Of a DNA stretch of 64,000 bases, positions 17,681 through 26,406 are shown in pieces. Under the pieces are notes generated by a model. That model ran no database searches. It was not told the origin of the DNA and saw only the letters and a program-made list of their open reading frames with translations. Source of the DNA: Thioalkalivibrio sp. ALJ21 (GTDB lineage: Bacteria; Pseudomonadota; Gammaproteobacteria; Ectothiorhodospirales; Ectothiorhodospiraceae); the NCBI RefSeq assembly GCF_000378605.1, contig NZ_KB905155.1, forward strand, positions 372,001 to 436,000, in the 5' to 3' direction. Every line of letters begins with the position of its first letter. Positions within the stretch are counted from its first letter, which is position 1. The translations under genes were made by a program, and so were the position numbers.

Positions 17681-18975
17681 TTGGTTACCCTGCGCCAGAA
17701 GCCGGAGGAGAATTCGGAGTCGACAAAGCTAGCGAACTCCTCCCAGCGGGGAAAGCCGCTGCGGAACAGCTCGGGTGACATGCGCGCATCCTTGGCCGGA
17801 TACAGCGCACCGCCGGCTTCCTGCACGATGCGGTCCAGCCGCCGGAACAGGTGCTCGGTCTCGTTGCCGCGTTCGGGGAAGTCCAGCGCCAGGGTCGCCC
17901 CAGGACGGGGGAATGACAGCATGCCCGGCCCCGCGCGATCCCCGAAGCGCTTGAGCACGGCGAGGAACGAGCCCTGGCCGCTGGCGGCCACGGCGTCGAG
18001 CAACGCCTGCATGCCGTCTTTTTGCGCATGCGGGGGCAGCACGCACTGGTACTGGTAAAAGCCCTTGTACCCGTAGATGCGGTTCCAGTGGCGGATCGCG
18101 TCCAGCGGAAAAAGCCAGGGCAGGTGATGGACGGCGCGGGCGGTCGGGTGTACGGACTGGCGGTAATAGAGCTGGTTGAACAGCCGCAGGGTCACCCGGT
18201 TGACCAGTGAAACCGGTGGGTCCAGCGGGATGGCACGGCGGGGCTCCCGGTATTGGTTGCGCGCCGGTGCGGTGGTCGCATGGCGTGCCCCGCTGTAGAT
18301 GCCGCGCCCGATCTCGCCGCGCGGGCCCGGGTTCAGGCAGTCGATCCAGGCGACGGTGTAGGGCCATTCGCGCTCGGCCCGGGCGTCCAGTTCCCAGAAC
18401 TCGTCCAGGCTGTCGAAGCGCTGCGACCAGGCGCGCATCCAGGGGGTGCGCACGGGAATGAGTTGCAGCGTGACCGTCTCGATCAGGCCGGTCAGCCCGA
18501 GCCCGCCGACGGTCGCGGCGAACCAGTCCGGAGTGCCGTCGGGGGTCACTTCGAGGCATTCGCCGTTGGAGCGGCGCAGGGTCAGGGCGCGGACATGCTC
18601 GCCAAAGCTGCCGGCATGGTGGTGATTTTTGCCGTGCACGTCGTTGGCCACGGCGCCTCCGAGTGTGACAAAGCGTGTGCCGGGTACCACCGGCACGAAC
18701 CAGCCGCGCGGGACCGCGAAGCGCAGCAAGTCGTCGAGGGTCAGGCCGGCCTCGGCGGTGATGCGGCCCGTATCGGGATCGAAGGCGATGAAGCGATCAA
18801 GGTCGCGAGTATGCAGCAGGCTCCCGCCGGGATTCAGGCAGACGTCGCCGTAGCTGCGGCCGAGGCCGTAGGCCAGCAGTGGGTGTGAAGCCCCGGGCAG
18901 GGGCTGGCCGCGCCGGTTCAGCGTGACCTCGGCGGCGTGCGCGACACGCGGGATGCGGTTCCAGCTCGTGGTCAT
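17677..18975 (-). CDS. dprE1: DprE1-like FAD-dependent polyprenylphosphoribose 2'-oxidase
   Basis: The 432-residue VAO-family flavoprotein has YGLGRSYGDVCLN, TLGGAVANDVHGKNHHHAGSFG and the C-terminal YPAKDARMSPELF segment that correspond to the FAD and active-site regions of DprE1. DprE1 oxidises the 2'-OH of decaprenylphosphoryl-ribose, the first half of epimerisation to arabinose. In the segment aligned by eye to the mycobacterial residue attacked by benzothiazinones (PGATLALDF here) the position appears to be Ala, not Cys. It is the gene directly upstream of the DprE2-like gene and overlaps it by 4 bp. Confidence 0.87.
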   Translation of the reverse strand: MTTSWNRIPRVAHAAEVTLNRRGQPLPGASHPLLAYGLGRSYGDVCLNPGGSLLHTRDLDRFIAFDPDTGRITAEAGLTLDDLLRFAVPRGWFVPVVPGTRFVTLGGAVANDVHGKNHHHAGSFGEHVRALTLRRSNGECLEVTPDGTPDWFAATVGGLGLTGLIETVTLQLIPVRTPWMRAWSQRFDSLDEFWELDARAEREWPYTVAWIDCLNPGPRGEIGRGIYSGARHATTAPARNQYREPRRAIPLDPPVSLVNRVTLRLFNQLYYRQSVHPTARAVHHLPWLFPLDAIRHWNRIYGYKGFYQYQCVLPPHAQKDGMQALLDAVAASGQGSFLAVLKRFGDRAGPGMLSFPRPGATLALDFPERGNETEHLFRRLDRIVQEAGGALYPAKDARMSPELFRSGFPRWEEFASFVDSEFSSGFWRRVTK

Positions 18976-19010
18976 GGCGCGTCCTCAAGATACCCGTGAT
19001 TGCGTGGCCC

Positions 19011-19074
19011 TGTAGGAGGCCAGCCCTCTGGCCGATTCGTCATGGGTGATCGGCCAGAGGGCTGGCCTCCTACA
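19011..19074. repeat. REP-like perfect 26-bp inverted repeat
   Basis: A 26-bp arm (19011-19036, starting TGTAGGAGGCCAGCC) is repeated in perfect inversion (19049-19074) around a 12-nt loop. GTAGGAG-type heads with a GC-rich stem are typical of REP/REPIN elements spread by RAYT transposases. It sits between the DprE1-like gene and the flippase-like gene, where it could stabilise or terminate RNA. Confidence 0.8.
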
Positions 19075-19083
19075 GGAGATCGG

Positions 19084-20058
19084 TTACGCATGATGCTCTG
19101 CTGGGTGTTCGCGGCCGCGGGCCTCGGGGTTGGTGCCCAGGGCGATCAGGCCCAGGATGACCGCAAACCACAGGGTGGTGAAGCGGATCAGCATGGTGGC
19201 GGCGACCGCGTCGGCGGCGGGCATGTCATGCAGCAGCAACAGGCCGACCATCACGGCCTCGGTGCCGCCGAGCCCGCCGGGCAGGAAGCTCAGCGCCCCG
19301 GCCAGCATCGCCAGCGCGAATACGAACGCGGCGAAGGCAAAGCTGGCCTCGAAGCCCATCGCGTTGAGGATCCACCAGAAGGCGAGCGCCTCCGCGCTCC
19401 AGGCGATCACGCTCAGGATAGTCGCCCCGGCCAGCAGGCTCGGGCGATGGCAGCGACGGGCCTGCAGGAGGACGGTCGCCAGGTGATGAACGGTCCGCAA
19501 CAGGCGCTGGCCGGGCCGGTCCGTCCACGCCTGCAGCCGCGCCAGCGGTCGGCGCCACGACAGGATGACCAGTGCGAGCGCCACCGCACTGGCCCCGGCG
19601 AGGATCAGCCAGCCGCCCTGGGCCACCAGGGTGAAGCCGAGCATCGACAGCAGCACGACCGCGATCAGATCCGACAGGCGCTCGCTGACAAAGGCCGCGA
19701 AGCTGTCGGGATAGGGAATATGGCGCCGCTTCAGGAGCACCCCGCGCAGGGCCTCGCCTGCCTTCCCGGGGGTGGTGGTCAGGGCGAACCCCGCCAGGTA
19801 GATGTGCGCGCTCCCGCGCAGGGGCACATGGTGGCCGAGGCGGCGCAGGTAGAGCTGCCAGCGCGTGAAACGCAACGAGTAGTTCACCAATGAGAGCGAC
19901 AATGCCAGCAGCAGCCCCCCGATCCCCACGAGGGTGAGGGCATGCCAGACCTCGGTGGCCCCCGCCCACAGTGCGACGCCCAAATACAGCACGACCGCCG
20001 CGATTACGGAGAACATCACGGCCCGCATGCGCCAGCCGGACAGCAGCACTGCGCTCAT
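19084..20058 (-). CDS. LPG-synthase-TM / UPF0104 family membrane protein (flippase-like)
   Basis: The 324-residue protein has about eight hydrophobic helices and the lysylphosphatidylglycerol-synthase TM/AglD-type signature, including NYSLRFTRWQLYLRR, TTTPGKAGEALRGVLLKRR and FLPGGLGGTEAVMVGLLL. Members of this family are thought to move or handle lipid-linked substrates in the membrane. Here it overlaps the UbiA-type gene by ATGA and belongs to the polyprenyl-phosphate-arabinose cluster, so moving the lipid-linked sugar across the membrane is a reasonable but unproven role. Confidence 0.82.
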   Translation of the reverse strand: MSAVLLSGWRMRAVMFSVIAAVVLYLGVALWAGATEVWHALTLVGIGGLLLALSLSLVNYSLRFTRWQLYLRRLGHHVPLRGSAHIYLAGFALTTTPGKAGEALRGVLLKRRHIPYPDSFAAFVSERLSDLIAVVLLSMLGFTLVAQGGWLILAGASAVALALVILSWRRPLARLQAWTDRPGQRLLRTVHHLATVLLQARRCHRPSLLAGATILSVIAWSAEALAFWWILNAMGFEASFAFAAFVFALAMLAGALSFLPGGLGGTEAVMVGLLLLHDMPAADAVAATMLIRFTTLWFAVILGLIALGTNPEARGREHPAEHHA

Positions 20059-20930
20059 GCGAGTACAGCGATGGTGACGCCCAGCCAGACGGCGACCGTC
20101 GCGAGCAGGTGCGGGTCGGTGACCAGGTCGCGCGAGGTGTCGTTGCCCCCGCCTCGGGCGTGCAGCAGGAACAGGTAGCGGAAGATGCCGTAGATTACGA
20201 GCGGCAGGGTGTAGATCAGCCCGTCGGTGCCGTGCAGGTCGATGGTCTGTGCACTGACCGTATAAAGCCCGTATGACAGGACTGTGCAGGCCGCGCTGAT
20301 CGCGATGAACTGGTCCACCAGGCCCACACTGTAGTCATTGAGTACGCGGCGTGGGCCTTCGCGCTCGGGGGAGCGTTCGATCGCGGTATCCGCCAGTTCG
20401 GCGCGGCGCTTGGCGAAGCCGAGAAACAGCGTGAGCATCAGGCCGCACAGCAGCAGCCACTGCGAGGGTTCGATCCCGAGGCCGAGCGTGCCGGCCAGGA
20501 TGCGCAGCATGAAGCCCGCCGAGATGCTGAACACATCCAGGATGACGACATGCTTCAGCCACCAGGAGTAGGCGACGTTCAGCACCAGGTAGGTGAGCAC
20601 AAGGGCGGTCACGCCGGTGCTGACCATGGCCGCCAGCACGAGGGCGACCACCACCAGTGTGGCGAAGATCGCCCATGCGGTCCCGACCGGGATCGCGCCG
20701 CTGGCGATGGGTCGGTTGCGCTTGACCGGGTGCTGGCGGTCGGCCTCGACATCGACGATGTCGTTCAGCACATACACCGCACTCGCGATCGCACAGAACG
20801 CGACAAAGGCGACCCCCGCAGCCAGCAGCATCGCCGGCTCCCACTCGTGGGCAAACACGACGCCCAGCAGGACAAACCCGTTCTTGATGTACTGGTGCGG
20901 CCGCAGCAGTTTGATCAGTGGCTGAAGCAT
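20055..20930 (-). CDS. ubiA: UbiA-family polyprenyl-phosphate phosphoribosyltransferase (DPPR synthase-like)
   Basis: This 291-residue UbiA-fold enzyme has both Asp-rich prenyl-binding motifs. The first is NDIVDVEADRQHPVKRNRPIAS. The second region, YSWWLKHVVILDVFSISAG, matches decaprenyl-phosphate phosphoribosyltransferase (Rv3806c type) rather than UbiA itself. It moves 5-phosphoribose from PRPP to a polyprenyl phosphate and so starts the DprE1/DprE2 pathway. It is the first gene of the minus-strand cluster (UbiA, flippase-like, DprE1, DprE2, HAD, GT-C). Nine predicted helices fit the family. Confidence 0.87.
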   Translation of the reverse strand: MLQPLIKLLRPHQYIKNGFVLLGVVFAHEWEPAMLLAAGVAFVAFCAIASAVYVLNDIVDVEADRQHPVKRNRPIASGAIPVGTAWAIFATLVVVALVLAAMVSTGVTALVLTYLVLNVAYSWWLKHVVILDVFSISAGFMLRILAGTLGLGIEPSQWLLLCGLMLTLFLGFAKRRAELADTAIERSPEREGPRRVLNDYSVGLVDQFIAISAACTVLSYGLYTVSAQTIDLHGTDGLIYTLPLVIYGIFRYLFLLHARGGGNDTSRDLVTDPHLLATVAVWLGVTIAVLA

Positions 20931-21056
20931 CGAGTGGCCCTAGGAAACTCGTCCCGCAGTCTACTGGGGCAAGGGATGCGTTACCATCGGCGGCGTTTGC
21001 CGCGAGCGTCCGAGCGTTCACGGCGCGCATTGATTCACAGCCCTGGAGGAACCCCC

Positions 21057-21572
21057 ATGAACCGACTGTCCGTACTCCTGCTCGCCGCGCTCTTGGCGAC
21101 TTCCACCCTGTTCCTAGCGGCCTGCGACGGCGGTGCCAACGCCTCGGCCGACGAAGTGGTCGAGGGCGAGGCCTTCCCCGAGCGCACGCTGAACGACCAG
21201 CACGGCAACCCGCTGCAGATTCCCGGCGATGCGCGGGTGATCCTCAAGACCGTGGAGATGGCGCCGGCCGATATCGCCAACGCGGTGCTCGGCGAGATGA
21301 CCGAGGAAGAGCGCAACGAGATCGGTGTGATCTACATCGCGGATATCCACCAGATGCCGCCGCACGTGATGGAGAACGTCGTGCTGCCGCGCATGCAGGC
21401 GCGCGAGTACCCGACCGTGGTGACCCAGTCCGAACAGGACGCAGGCTTCATGCCGCACACGCCGGAAGAGGTCACCGTGATCCTGCTGGACGGCGAGGGC
21501 AACGTCACCGGCATCCACACGGCCGCGAACGAGGATCGGCTGAAGGAGCTGCTCGAACAGGCGGGTGAATAA
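21057..21572 (+). CDS. Putative lipoprotein, possibly thioredoxin-like fold
   Basis: The 171-residue protein has a lipoprotein signal with lipobox LAAC (Cys23), so it is likely anchored in the outer membrane or periplasm. The mature part resembles a thioredoxin/YtfJ-like fold by pattern (FPERTLNDQHGNPLQIPGDARVIL, IYIADIHQMPPHVM, VTVILLDGEGNVTGIH), but the redox CxxC is absent, so it would not be a disulfide reductase. GGAGGA precedes the ATG. It is divergent from the ubiA-type gene and 42 bp upstream of the DMT transporter gene. Function is unknown. Confidence 0.8.
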   Translation: MNRLSVLLLAALLATSTLFLAACDGGANASADEVVEGEAFPERTLNDQHGNPLQIPGDARVILKTVEMAPADIANAVLGEMTEEERNEIGVIYIADIHQMPPHVMENVVLPRMQAREYPTVVTQSEQDAGFMPHTPEEVTVILLDGEGNVTGIHTAANEDRLKELLEQAGE

Positions 21573-21614
21573 GCCCCTGAAGCGGCGAGCGCCGGTTTCG
21601 CGGCGGCGTCGCTG

Positions 21615-22505
21615 ATGGCCTTTTTTCTCGGGCTCCTGACGGCGCTTGGATTCGGCGCCGGGGATTTCTTTGGTGGCCTGGCTTCGCGCCGGATCCCGGC
21701 GCTGGTGGTGGCCTGCTACTCGCAGTTCCTGGCCACCGGCGCACTGCTGCTGATCGCCGTTCCCTTTGCGGGGCTCCCGGGCCCGCAGGCGCTGATCTGG
21801 GGTGGTGCCTCCGGGCTGGCGCTGGCGCTCGGCCTTCTCGCCTACTATCGCGGCCTGGCAGAGGGGTCGATGGGCCTGGTGGCGGCGATTACCGGCGTCA
21901 TCTCCGCCCTGGTCCCGTTAGCTGTGGGCCTGGCCGTCGGTGAACGGCCGGGGGCGCTGGCACTGTTGGGTATTGCGGCCATCGTAGTGGCGATCGGCAT
22001 GATCTCGGGTGGGGCACGCAAGGCCAGTCCGCGGCGTCTGGATCAACCCGTTCGTGGCCTGATTGCCCTGGCGCGGGGCGCGCATCCGGTCAAGGGTCTG
22101 CTGGACGCCGTGATCGCGGGGGTCTGTTTCGGCCTGGTCTTCGTGTTTCTCGATCAGGCCCAAACCGGCTCGCCGTTGTGGCCGGTGGTGGCCACCTCGG
22201 CGGTCGGGGCCATGACGCTGGCGCTGGTCATGCTGATCCTGCGGCCGGAGCGCGGCATGAGCCGCTCCACCTTTGTGCTATTGGCGCTGGCCGGCCTCTT
22301 CCAGGCCGCGGCAACGCTGGCCTTTGTCGTGGCCGTTCGGATGGGGCTGCTGTCGATCATTGCGGTGGCCGGGGCGCTGTCGCCCGCGCCGACCGCGCTG
22401 ATGGCCCGTCTATTTCAGGCCGAGCGTATGTCCCGTGTGCAACTGGCAGGATTCGTGTTCGCCCTGCTCGGGATCGTGCTGATTGTCTTGGCGGGCCCAG
22501 TGTAG
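21615..22505 (+). CDS. EamA/DMT-superfamily transporter
   Basis: The 296-residue protein has ten hydrophobic helices in two EamA halves (about 1-130 and 155-296), the usual layout of drug/metabolite exporters. Recognisable segments are GFGAGDFFGGLASRRIPALVVACYSQ at the start and AALSPAPTALMARLF..ERMSRVQLAGFVFALLGIVLI-type motifs at the end. The substrate cannot be read from sequence. The start ATG has no strong Shine-Dalgarno and may depend on translation of the lipoprotein gene 42 bp upstream. Confidence 0.88.
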   Translation: MAFFLGLLTALGFGAGDFFGGLASRRIPALVVACYSQFLATGALLLIAVPFAGLPGPQALIWGGASGLALALGLLAYYRGLAEGSMGLVAAITGVISALVPLAVGLAVGERPGALALLGIAAIVVAIGMISGGARKASPRRLDQPVRGLIALARGAHPVKGLLDAVIAGVCFGLVFVFLDQAQTGSPLWPVVATSAVGAMTLALVMLILRPERGMSRSTFVLLALAGLFQAAATLAFVVAVRMGLLSIIAVAGALSPAPTALMARLFQAERMSRVQLAGFVFALLGIVLIVLAGPV

Positions 22506-22601
22506 AGGGATTGAGCCCCTTCTCACTGGGGCAGTAGCAGAAGTGCTAGTCTCGCCGAACAGGTACGCAATGAGCATAACCATGCCGACAGGAGGTGCAA
22601 G

Positions 22602-22991
22602 GTGAGCGAAGGAACACGACCGGAAGTCGAACCCAGCGAAGTGAGCCGTCCGGTACCGGGTCCGCGCAAGGAGCGCACGATGGTGACCGTGGTGTACGTA
22701 CTGTATCTGGTCAGTTTTCTGACCGCGCTCACCGCGATCGCCGGTTTGATTATTGCTTACATCAAGCGCCACGACGGGGACACGGTCAGCGATACGCATT
22801 TTACCTACCAGATTCGTACATTCTGGATTGGCTTGCTCGGCGTCATCGTAGGGGCTGTTTTGACCCCGATCGGTATTGGATTCCTGGTCTTGCTGTTCAT
22901 GATCGTCTGGCTTTTGGTTCGGTGTATCAAGGGTCTGCTGGCGAACAATGAGGACCGTGCGATCGAGCAGCCGGAGACCTGGCTATGGTGA
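22602..22991 (+). CDS. DUF4870-like small membrane protein
   Basis: The 129-residue protein begins at a GTG preceded by a very strong AGGAGGTGCAAG. A charged N-terminal tail (1-28) leads into hydrophobic helices at about 29-50 and 73-108. The segment between them, HFTYQIRTFWIGLLG, and GFLVLLFMIVWLLVRCIKGL match the DUF4870 family. No function is known for these proteins. It is a single gene closed by a terminator at 23082-23106. Confidence 0.8.
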   Translation: MSEGTRPEVEPSEVSRPVPGPRKERTMVTVVYVLYLVSFLTALTAIAGLIIAYIKRHDGDTVSDTHFTYQIRTFWIGLLGVIVGAVLTPIGIGFLVLLFMIVWLLVRCIKGLLANNEDRAIEQPETWLW

Positions 22992-23081
22992 GGTGGGTTG
23001 ATGAAATTGCAGATCTGTCTCGTGTCTGAGACGTAGTGTCCCCGTATCGTACGGTCAGGGATTTTAAATGCATCACAGAAA

Positions 23082-23106
23082 GGGCCGCTTTCGAGCGGCC
23101 TTTTTT
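23082..23106 (+). terminator. Rho-independent terminator
   Basis: AGGGCCGCT-TTCG-AGCGGCC is followed by TTTTTTATTTT, about 90 bp after the DUF4870-like gene. The DNA after it up to 23314 is AT-rich and holds no gene; it must carry the promoter of the activator gene. Confidence 0.88.
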
Positions 23107-23314
23107 ATTTTCTATCGGAGATGGTTTCGGGAATATTAATACTCTTCATTAAAATAAATTGTAATTCTTTTTGGTGGTTAATTTCGCGCTCGTTGTTTAA
23201 TGTTGCGGTCGTCCTTTTCCCCTATATTCCGGCAGAGACATCGCTGAACTTGCAGCGATGGATCGGTTGAATCGAGTTGGCCAGTAGAGCTGGATCAGAA
23301 CAATAGGGACGGGC

Positions 23315-24763
23315 ATGGCCGGATCGCGAAGGTTGAATGGTTCCTTTTTGCGGTCGGTGGATGGTGGGACTTTCCTGCCCCGGGGGGATTCCGACGAATC
23401 GCGTTATGCACTGCAGCGTGCGTGTGCCACTGCGATGGTGCGCGAAGTGGCATGGGTGGACGGTGGCGGAGGAGCGGGGGAATCAATGCCGAGCTTCTCC
23501 GATGCCTGGAGGCTGTGGCGCGTCCCGGGGGCGGGTGGCCTGGCCGAGGGCGCGCTCAGCAAGATTCGTGTTGGGCTTGTCGATCTGGGCAGCCCTGTCC
23601 CGAACTGGGTGACCGAGTTTGTACACACCCATCAGCACGTGAAGTGGATTGCGCTGGTGCACCCGGATCTATTACTGCAAGACGATGTTCGCGAGCTGAT
23701 CCGCGAGTCCTGTTACGACTTCCACACCCTGCCGTTCGACCAGGCCCGCCTTGAAATCACGCTGGGCCGGGCATGCGGGATGGCGGCGCTGGAGGCGCGG
23801 CCTGCGCGCCCCACCCGGGGTGTCGAGTCGGACCATATCCCCATCGTCGGTCATAGCCCGGTGATGCAGGGACTGGCCCGTCAGATCGAGCGGGTCGCGG
23901 GCTCCGAGGCACCGGTGCTCTTTCAGGGCGAGAGCGGGACCGGCAAGGAGCTGGCTGCACTGGCGGTGCACCGTCATTCACGGCGCGCGAACGGGCCGTT
24001 TGTCGCCGTAAACTGCGGGGCTTTGCCGGCGCAACTGATCCAGTCGGAACTGTTTGGCCACGAGGCGGGTGCCTTTACCGGGGCGGGCCGACGCAAGGTC
24101 GGGCAGTTCGAACTCGCGCATGGCGGCACGCTGTTGCTGGACGAGATTGGCGATCTCAGTCTGGAGCTACAGGTCAATCTGCTGCGTTTTCTGCAAGAGG
24201 GAACGCTGGTGCGGCTCGGTGGGTTGCAACCCATCAAGGTGGATGTACGGGTGCTCGCGGCGACCCATGTCGCGCTGGACGAGGCCGTCGAGACCGGTCG
24301 TTTCCGCGAGGACCTCTACTACCGCCTGAATGTCATCCAGCTGGATGTGCCCCCGTTGCGTGAGCGGGGCACGGATTTGAAAGAACTCGCGCGCTTCTAT
24401 TTCGAGCAGTTCCGCAGCCAGAACCCGCGACTGCGCGGCTTTACCCAGGCCGCGTGGCAGGCGATGTACGCCCATGCCTGGCCCGGCAACGTACGCGAGC
24501 TGGTGAACCGGGTGCGGCGGGCGGTCACGATGGCGGAGGGCCGCCTGATTCGGCCGGAGGATCTGGGGCTGGCCGGTTCGGGCAATGCCGAGAAGCCGCT
24601 AACGCTGGCCCAGGCGCGCTCGACCGCCGAAAGGGAATTGCTGATCAAGGTGCTGGGCCAGTGCGACAACAATGTCTCGCGTGCCGCGCGCCAGTTGGGG
24701 GTGGGCCGGATGACGCTCTACCGCCTGCTCGACAAGTACGGGCTGCGTTCCAGTGCGCCCTGA
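23315..24763 (+). CDS. VpsR-like sigma54-dependent transcriptional activator
   Basis: The 482-residue enhancer-binding protein has three parts. Residues 84-160 resemble the degenerate receiver of VpsR-type regulators (RVGLVDLGSP, CYDFHTLPFDQARL, LGRACGMAAL). Residues 175-410 are the AAA+ domain with Walker A GESGTGKE (205-212), the sigma54-contact loop GAFTGA (252-257) and Walker B LLLDEIGDL. Residues 440-478 are a Fis-type helix-turn-helix. VpsR proteins bind c-di-GMP rather than depend on phosphorylation. The gene is immediately upstream of the FapF-like gene and opposite the amyloid genes, one of which has a sigma54 promoter candidate (28544-28559), so it most likely controls that locus. 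Direct proof is lacking. Confidence 0.9.
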   Translation: MAGSRRLNGSFLRSVDGGTFLPRGDSDESRYALQRACATAMVREVAWVDGGGGAGESMPSFSDAWRLWRVPGAGGLAEGALSKIRVGLVDLGSPVPNWVTEFVHTHQHVKWIALVHPDLLLQDDVRELIRESCYDFHTLPFDQARLEITLGRACGMAALEARPARPTRGVESDHIPIVGHSPVMQGLARQIERVAGSEAPVLFQGESGTGKELAALAVHRHSRRANGPFVAVNCGALPAQLIQSELFGHEAGAFTGAGRRKVGQFELAHGGTLLLDEIGDLSLELQVNLLRFLQEGTLVRLGGLQPIKVDVRVLAATHVALDEAVETGRFREDLYYRLNVIQLDVPPLRERGTDLKELARFYFEQFRSQNPRLRGFTQAAWQAMYAHAWPGNVRELVNRVRRAVTMAEGRLIRPEDLGLAGSGNAEKPLTLAQARSTAERELLIKVLGQCDNNVSRAARQLGVGRMTLYRLLDKYGLRSSAP

Positions 24764-24830
24764 ATCTTGTGACGGGGAAGAGGGTGGCCCTTGCGTAACA
24801 GTTCGGCCCCTGGGGCCATGGAGAACGACG

Positions 24831-25880
24831 GTGGAAAAGCGATGGGTCAGGAGAAGTGGTTTTTTAGGGGTGGTGCCGCTGTGTATTGGGCTGGCCGGGC
24901 CGGCCGTGGGCCAGGAGGCTCGCGAGGCGGTCGGGGACGCCCCGGCGGACTCGGGCCCCGAGGTGACGGTCTTCGAGGAGCGTGGTGTGCTCACACCGAA
25001 GGGGCAGTGGGTGGTGGAGCCCTCCTTGTCGTACGTGCACAGCAGCTCGCTGGATGTGTCGATCGAGGGATTCACCATCATCCCGGCCCTGGCGATCGGG
25101 CTGATTGATGTCAGCGAGACGGAGCGCGATACGCTGACCGCGGCGGTGAGCTTTCGCTACGGCCTGACCGAGCGCCTCGAGGTCGGCATGAAGATCCCCT
25201 ATGTCTACCGCGAGCAGCAGGTGCGTCGGCGGGATATCCTCGAGGCGACCGCGCTGGAGCGGGTGACCGGCTCCACCGGTCAGGGACTGGGCGATATCGA
25301 GTTCGGCGTGTCCTATCAGTTCAACATGGCGGATCGAGGCCGGCCGTTCTTTATCGGCAACCTCAAGGCGAAGAGCACGACCGGGAAGGGGCCCTTCGAT
25401 GTCGCCCGCCGCGAGATCCTGGACGACGAGGGCAATCGCCTGGGCGAGATCTTCCTCGAGCAGCCCACGGGTTCCGGGTTCTGGAGCATCCAGCCCAGCG
25501 TGACGATGATCTACCCGACCGACCCGGCGGTCATATTCGCGAACGTCAGCTATCTCTGGAACATCGAGCGCGATGTGGGCGATGGCTATGGCAAGGTCAA
25601 TCCCGGCGACGCGGTCGGGATGAGTCTGGGGATGGCGATCAGCCTGAACGACCGCACCTCGATGAGCTTTGGCTACGATCACAGCACGGTATTCCGGACA
25701 CGGGTGGAGAACGAGAGCGGGCTGGAGCCCGTATTCGGGCGGCGCCAGGTCGGGACCGTGCTGTGGGGGATCTCGCACCGGCTGACGGACCGCACCAGTG
25801 TGAATTTCTCGCTTGGTGTCGGGGCGACCGAGGCCGCACCGGATGTGCAGGCCACCCTGCGGGTGCCGATCCGTTTTTGA
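24831..25880 (+). CDS. fapF: FapF-like outer-membrane beta-barrel (amyloid secretion pore candidate)
   Basis: The 349-residue protein starts at a GTG after GGAGAACGAC, giving a clean signal peptide (SGFLGVVPLCIGLAGPAVGQ). The mature part has a short acidic plug-like region (ADSGPEVTVFEERGVLTPKGQWVVEPSL) and then alternating beta strands to a terminal aromatic, VPIRF, which is the outer-membrane insertion signal. In Fap systems FapF is a trimeric barrel that exports the amyloid subunits. The frame opens further upstream (ATG at 24753, overlapping the activator gene), but that would spoil the signal peptide. It converges with the other amyloid genes. It could also be a generic transporter-family barrel; context favours FapF. 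Confidence 0.75.
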   Translation: MEKRWVRRSGFLGVVPLCIGLAGPAVGQEAREAVGDAPADSGPEVTVFEERGVLTPKGQWVVEPSLSYVHSSSLDVSIEGFTIIPALAIGLIDVSETERDTLTAAVSFRYGLTERLEVGMKIPYVYREQQVRRRDILEATALERVTGSTGQGLGDIEFGVSYQFNMADRGRPFFIGNLKAKSTTGKGPFDVARREILDDEGNRLGEIFLEQPTGSGFWSIQPSVTMIYPTDPAVIFANVSYLWNIERDVGDGYGKVNPGDAVGMSLGMAISLNDRTSMSFGYDHSTVFRTRVENESGLEPVFGRRQVGTVLWGISHRLTDRTSVNFSLGVGATEAAPDVQATLRVPIRF

Positions 25881-25903
25881 GGGGCGTTGCCGTGGCGGAG
25901 GGT

Positions 25904-26401
25904 TCAGAAGCCTCCGCCACGCTCGAGCATGTGCTGTTCCAGTGCCCGGCCCAGGTCCCCGCGCGGCATCTGCAGATTGCCAAGCTCCAGTTGCAGGATG
26001 GTCTGGTGGCGGATGTCCTGTCCGTCGAGTTCGTTCTGAATCGCAGTGACCCAGCCCATGCCCGAGGTCCAGCTTTCCGCCGGCATCGCGCCCCCGGTCT
26101 GGATGACGACCGAACGCAGGTCGGTGCCGGGCCAGTGGGAGCCGCTGGCAATATCGCTCAGGGGGCGCAGGGTGGAGTGGTTGATTACCTCGCCATTGAG
26201 TGAGGTGATCTGTTCCAGTCCGATCGATATCTCCAGACCATCGCGCCCGAAGAAGCCGCCGCGCTGGGTCTCCAGTACCGAATCCGGTACCACGCGCTCG
26301 TCACCAAGCGGTGGCAGGACATCCAGGGCGTGAGCCGTGGTGGCGCATGTCGCACTGGCCAGCATAGCGGCCAGGATGCAGCAGGGCAGGCGTTTCATCA
26401 T
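25904..26401 (-). CDS. Exported protein of the amyloid locus (FapE-position, unassigned)
   Basis: The 165-residue protein has a signal peptide ending near TTAHA. The mature start, DVLPPLGDERVVPDSVLETQRGGF, is followed by FGRDGLEISIGLEQITSLNGEVI, a pattern I associate with small secreted proteins next to C39-peptidase/amyloid genes; the family has no known function. It is last in the minus-strand set, its start overlaps the end of the C39 gene, and a GTG at 26410 or ATG at 26398 are alternative starts. It could play the FapE role of an exported accessory protein, but clear homology to FapE cannot be claimed. Confidence 0.7.
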   Translation of the reverse strand: MMKRLPCCILAAMLASATCATTAHALDVLPPLGDERVVPDSVLETQRGGFFGRDGLEISIGLEQITSLNGEVINHSTLRPLSDIASGSHWPGTDLRSVVIQTGGAMPAESWTSGMGWVTAIQNELDGQDIRHQTILQLELGNLQMPRGDLGRALEQHMLERGGGF

Positions 26402-26406
26402 GGCGC

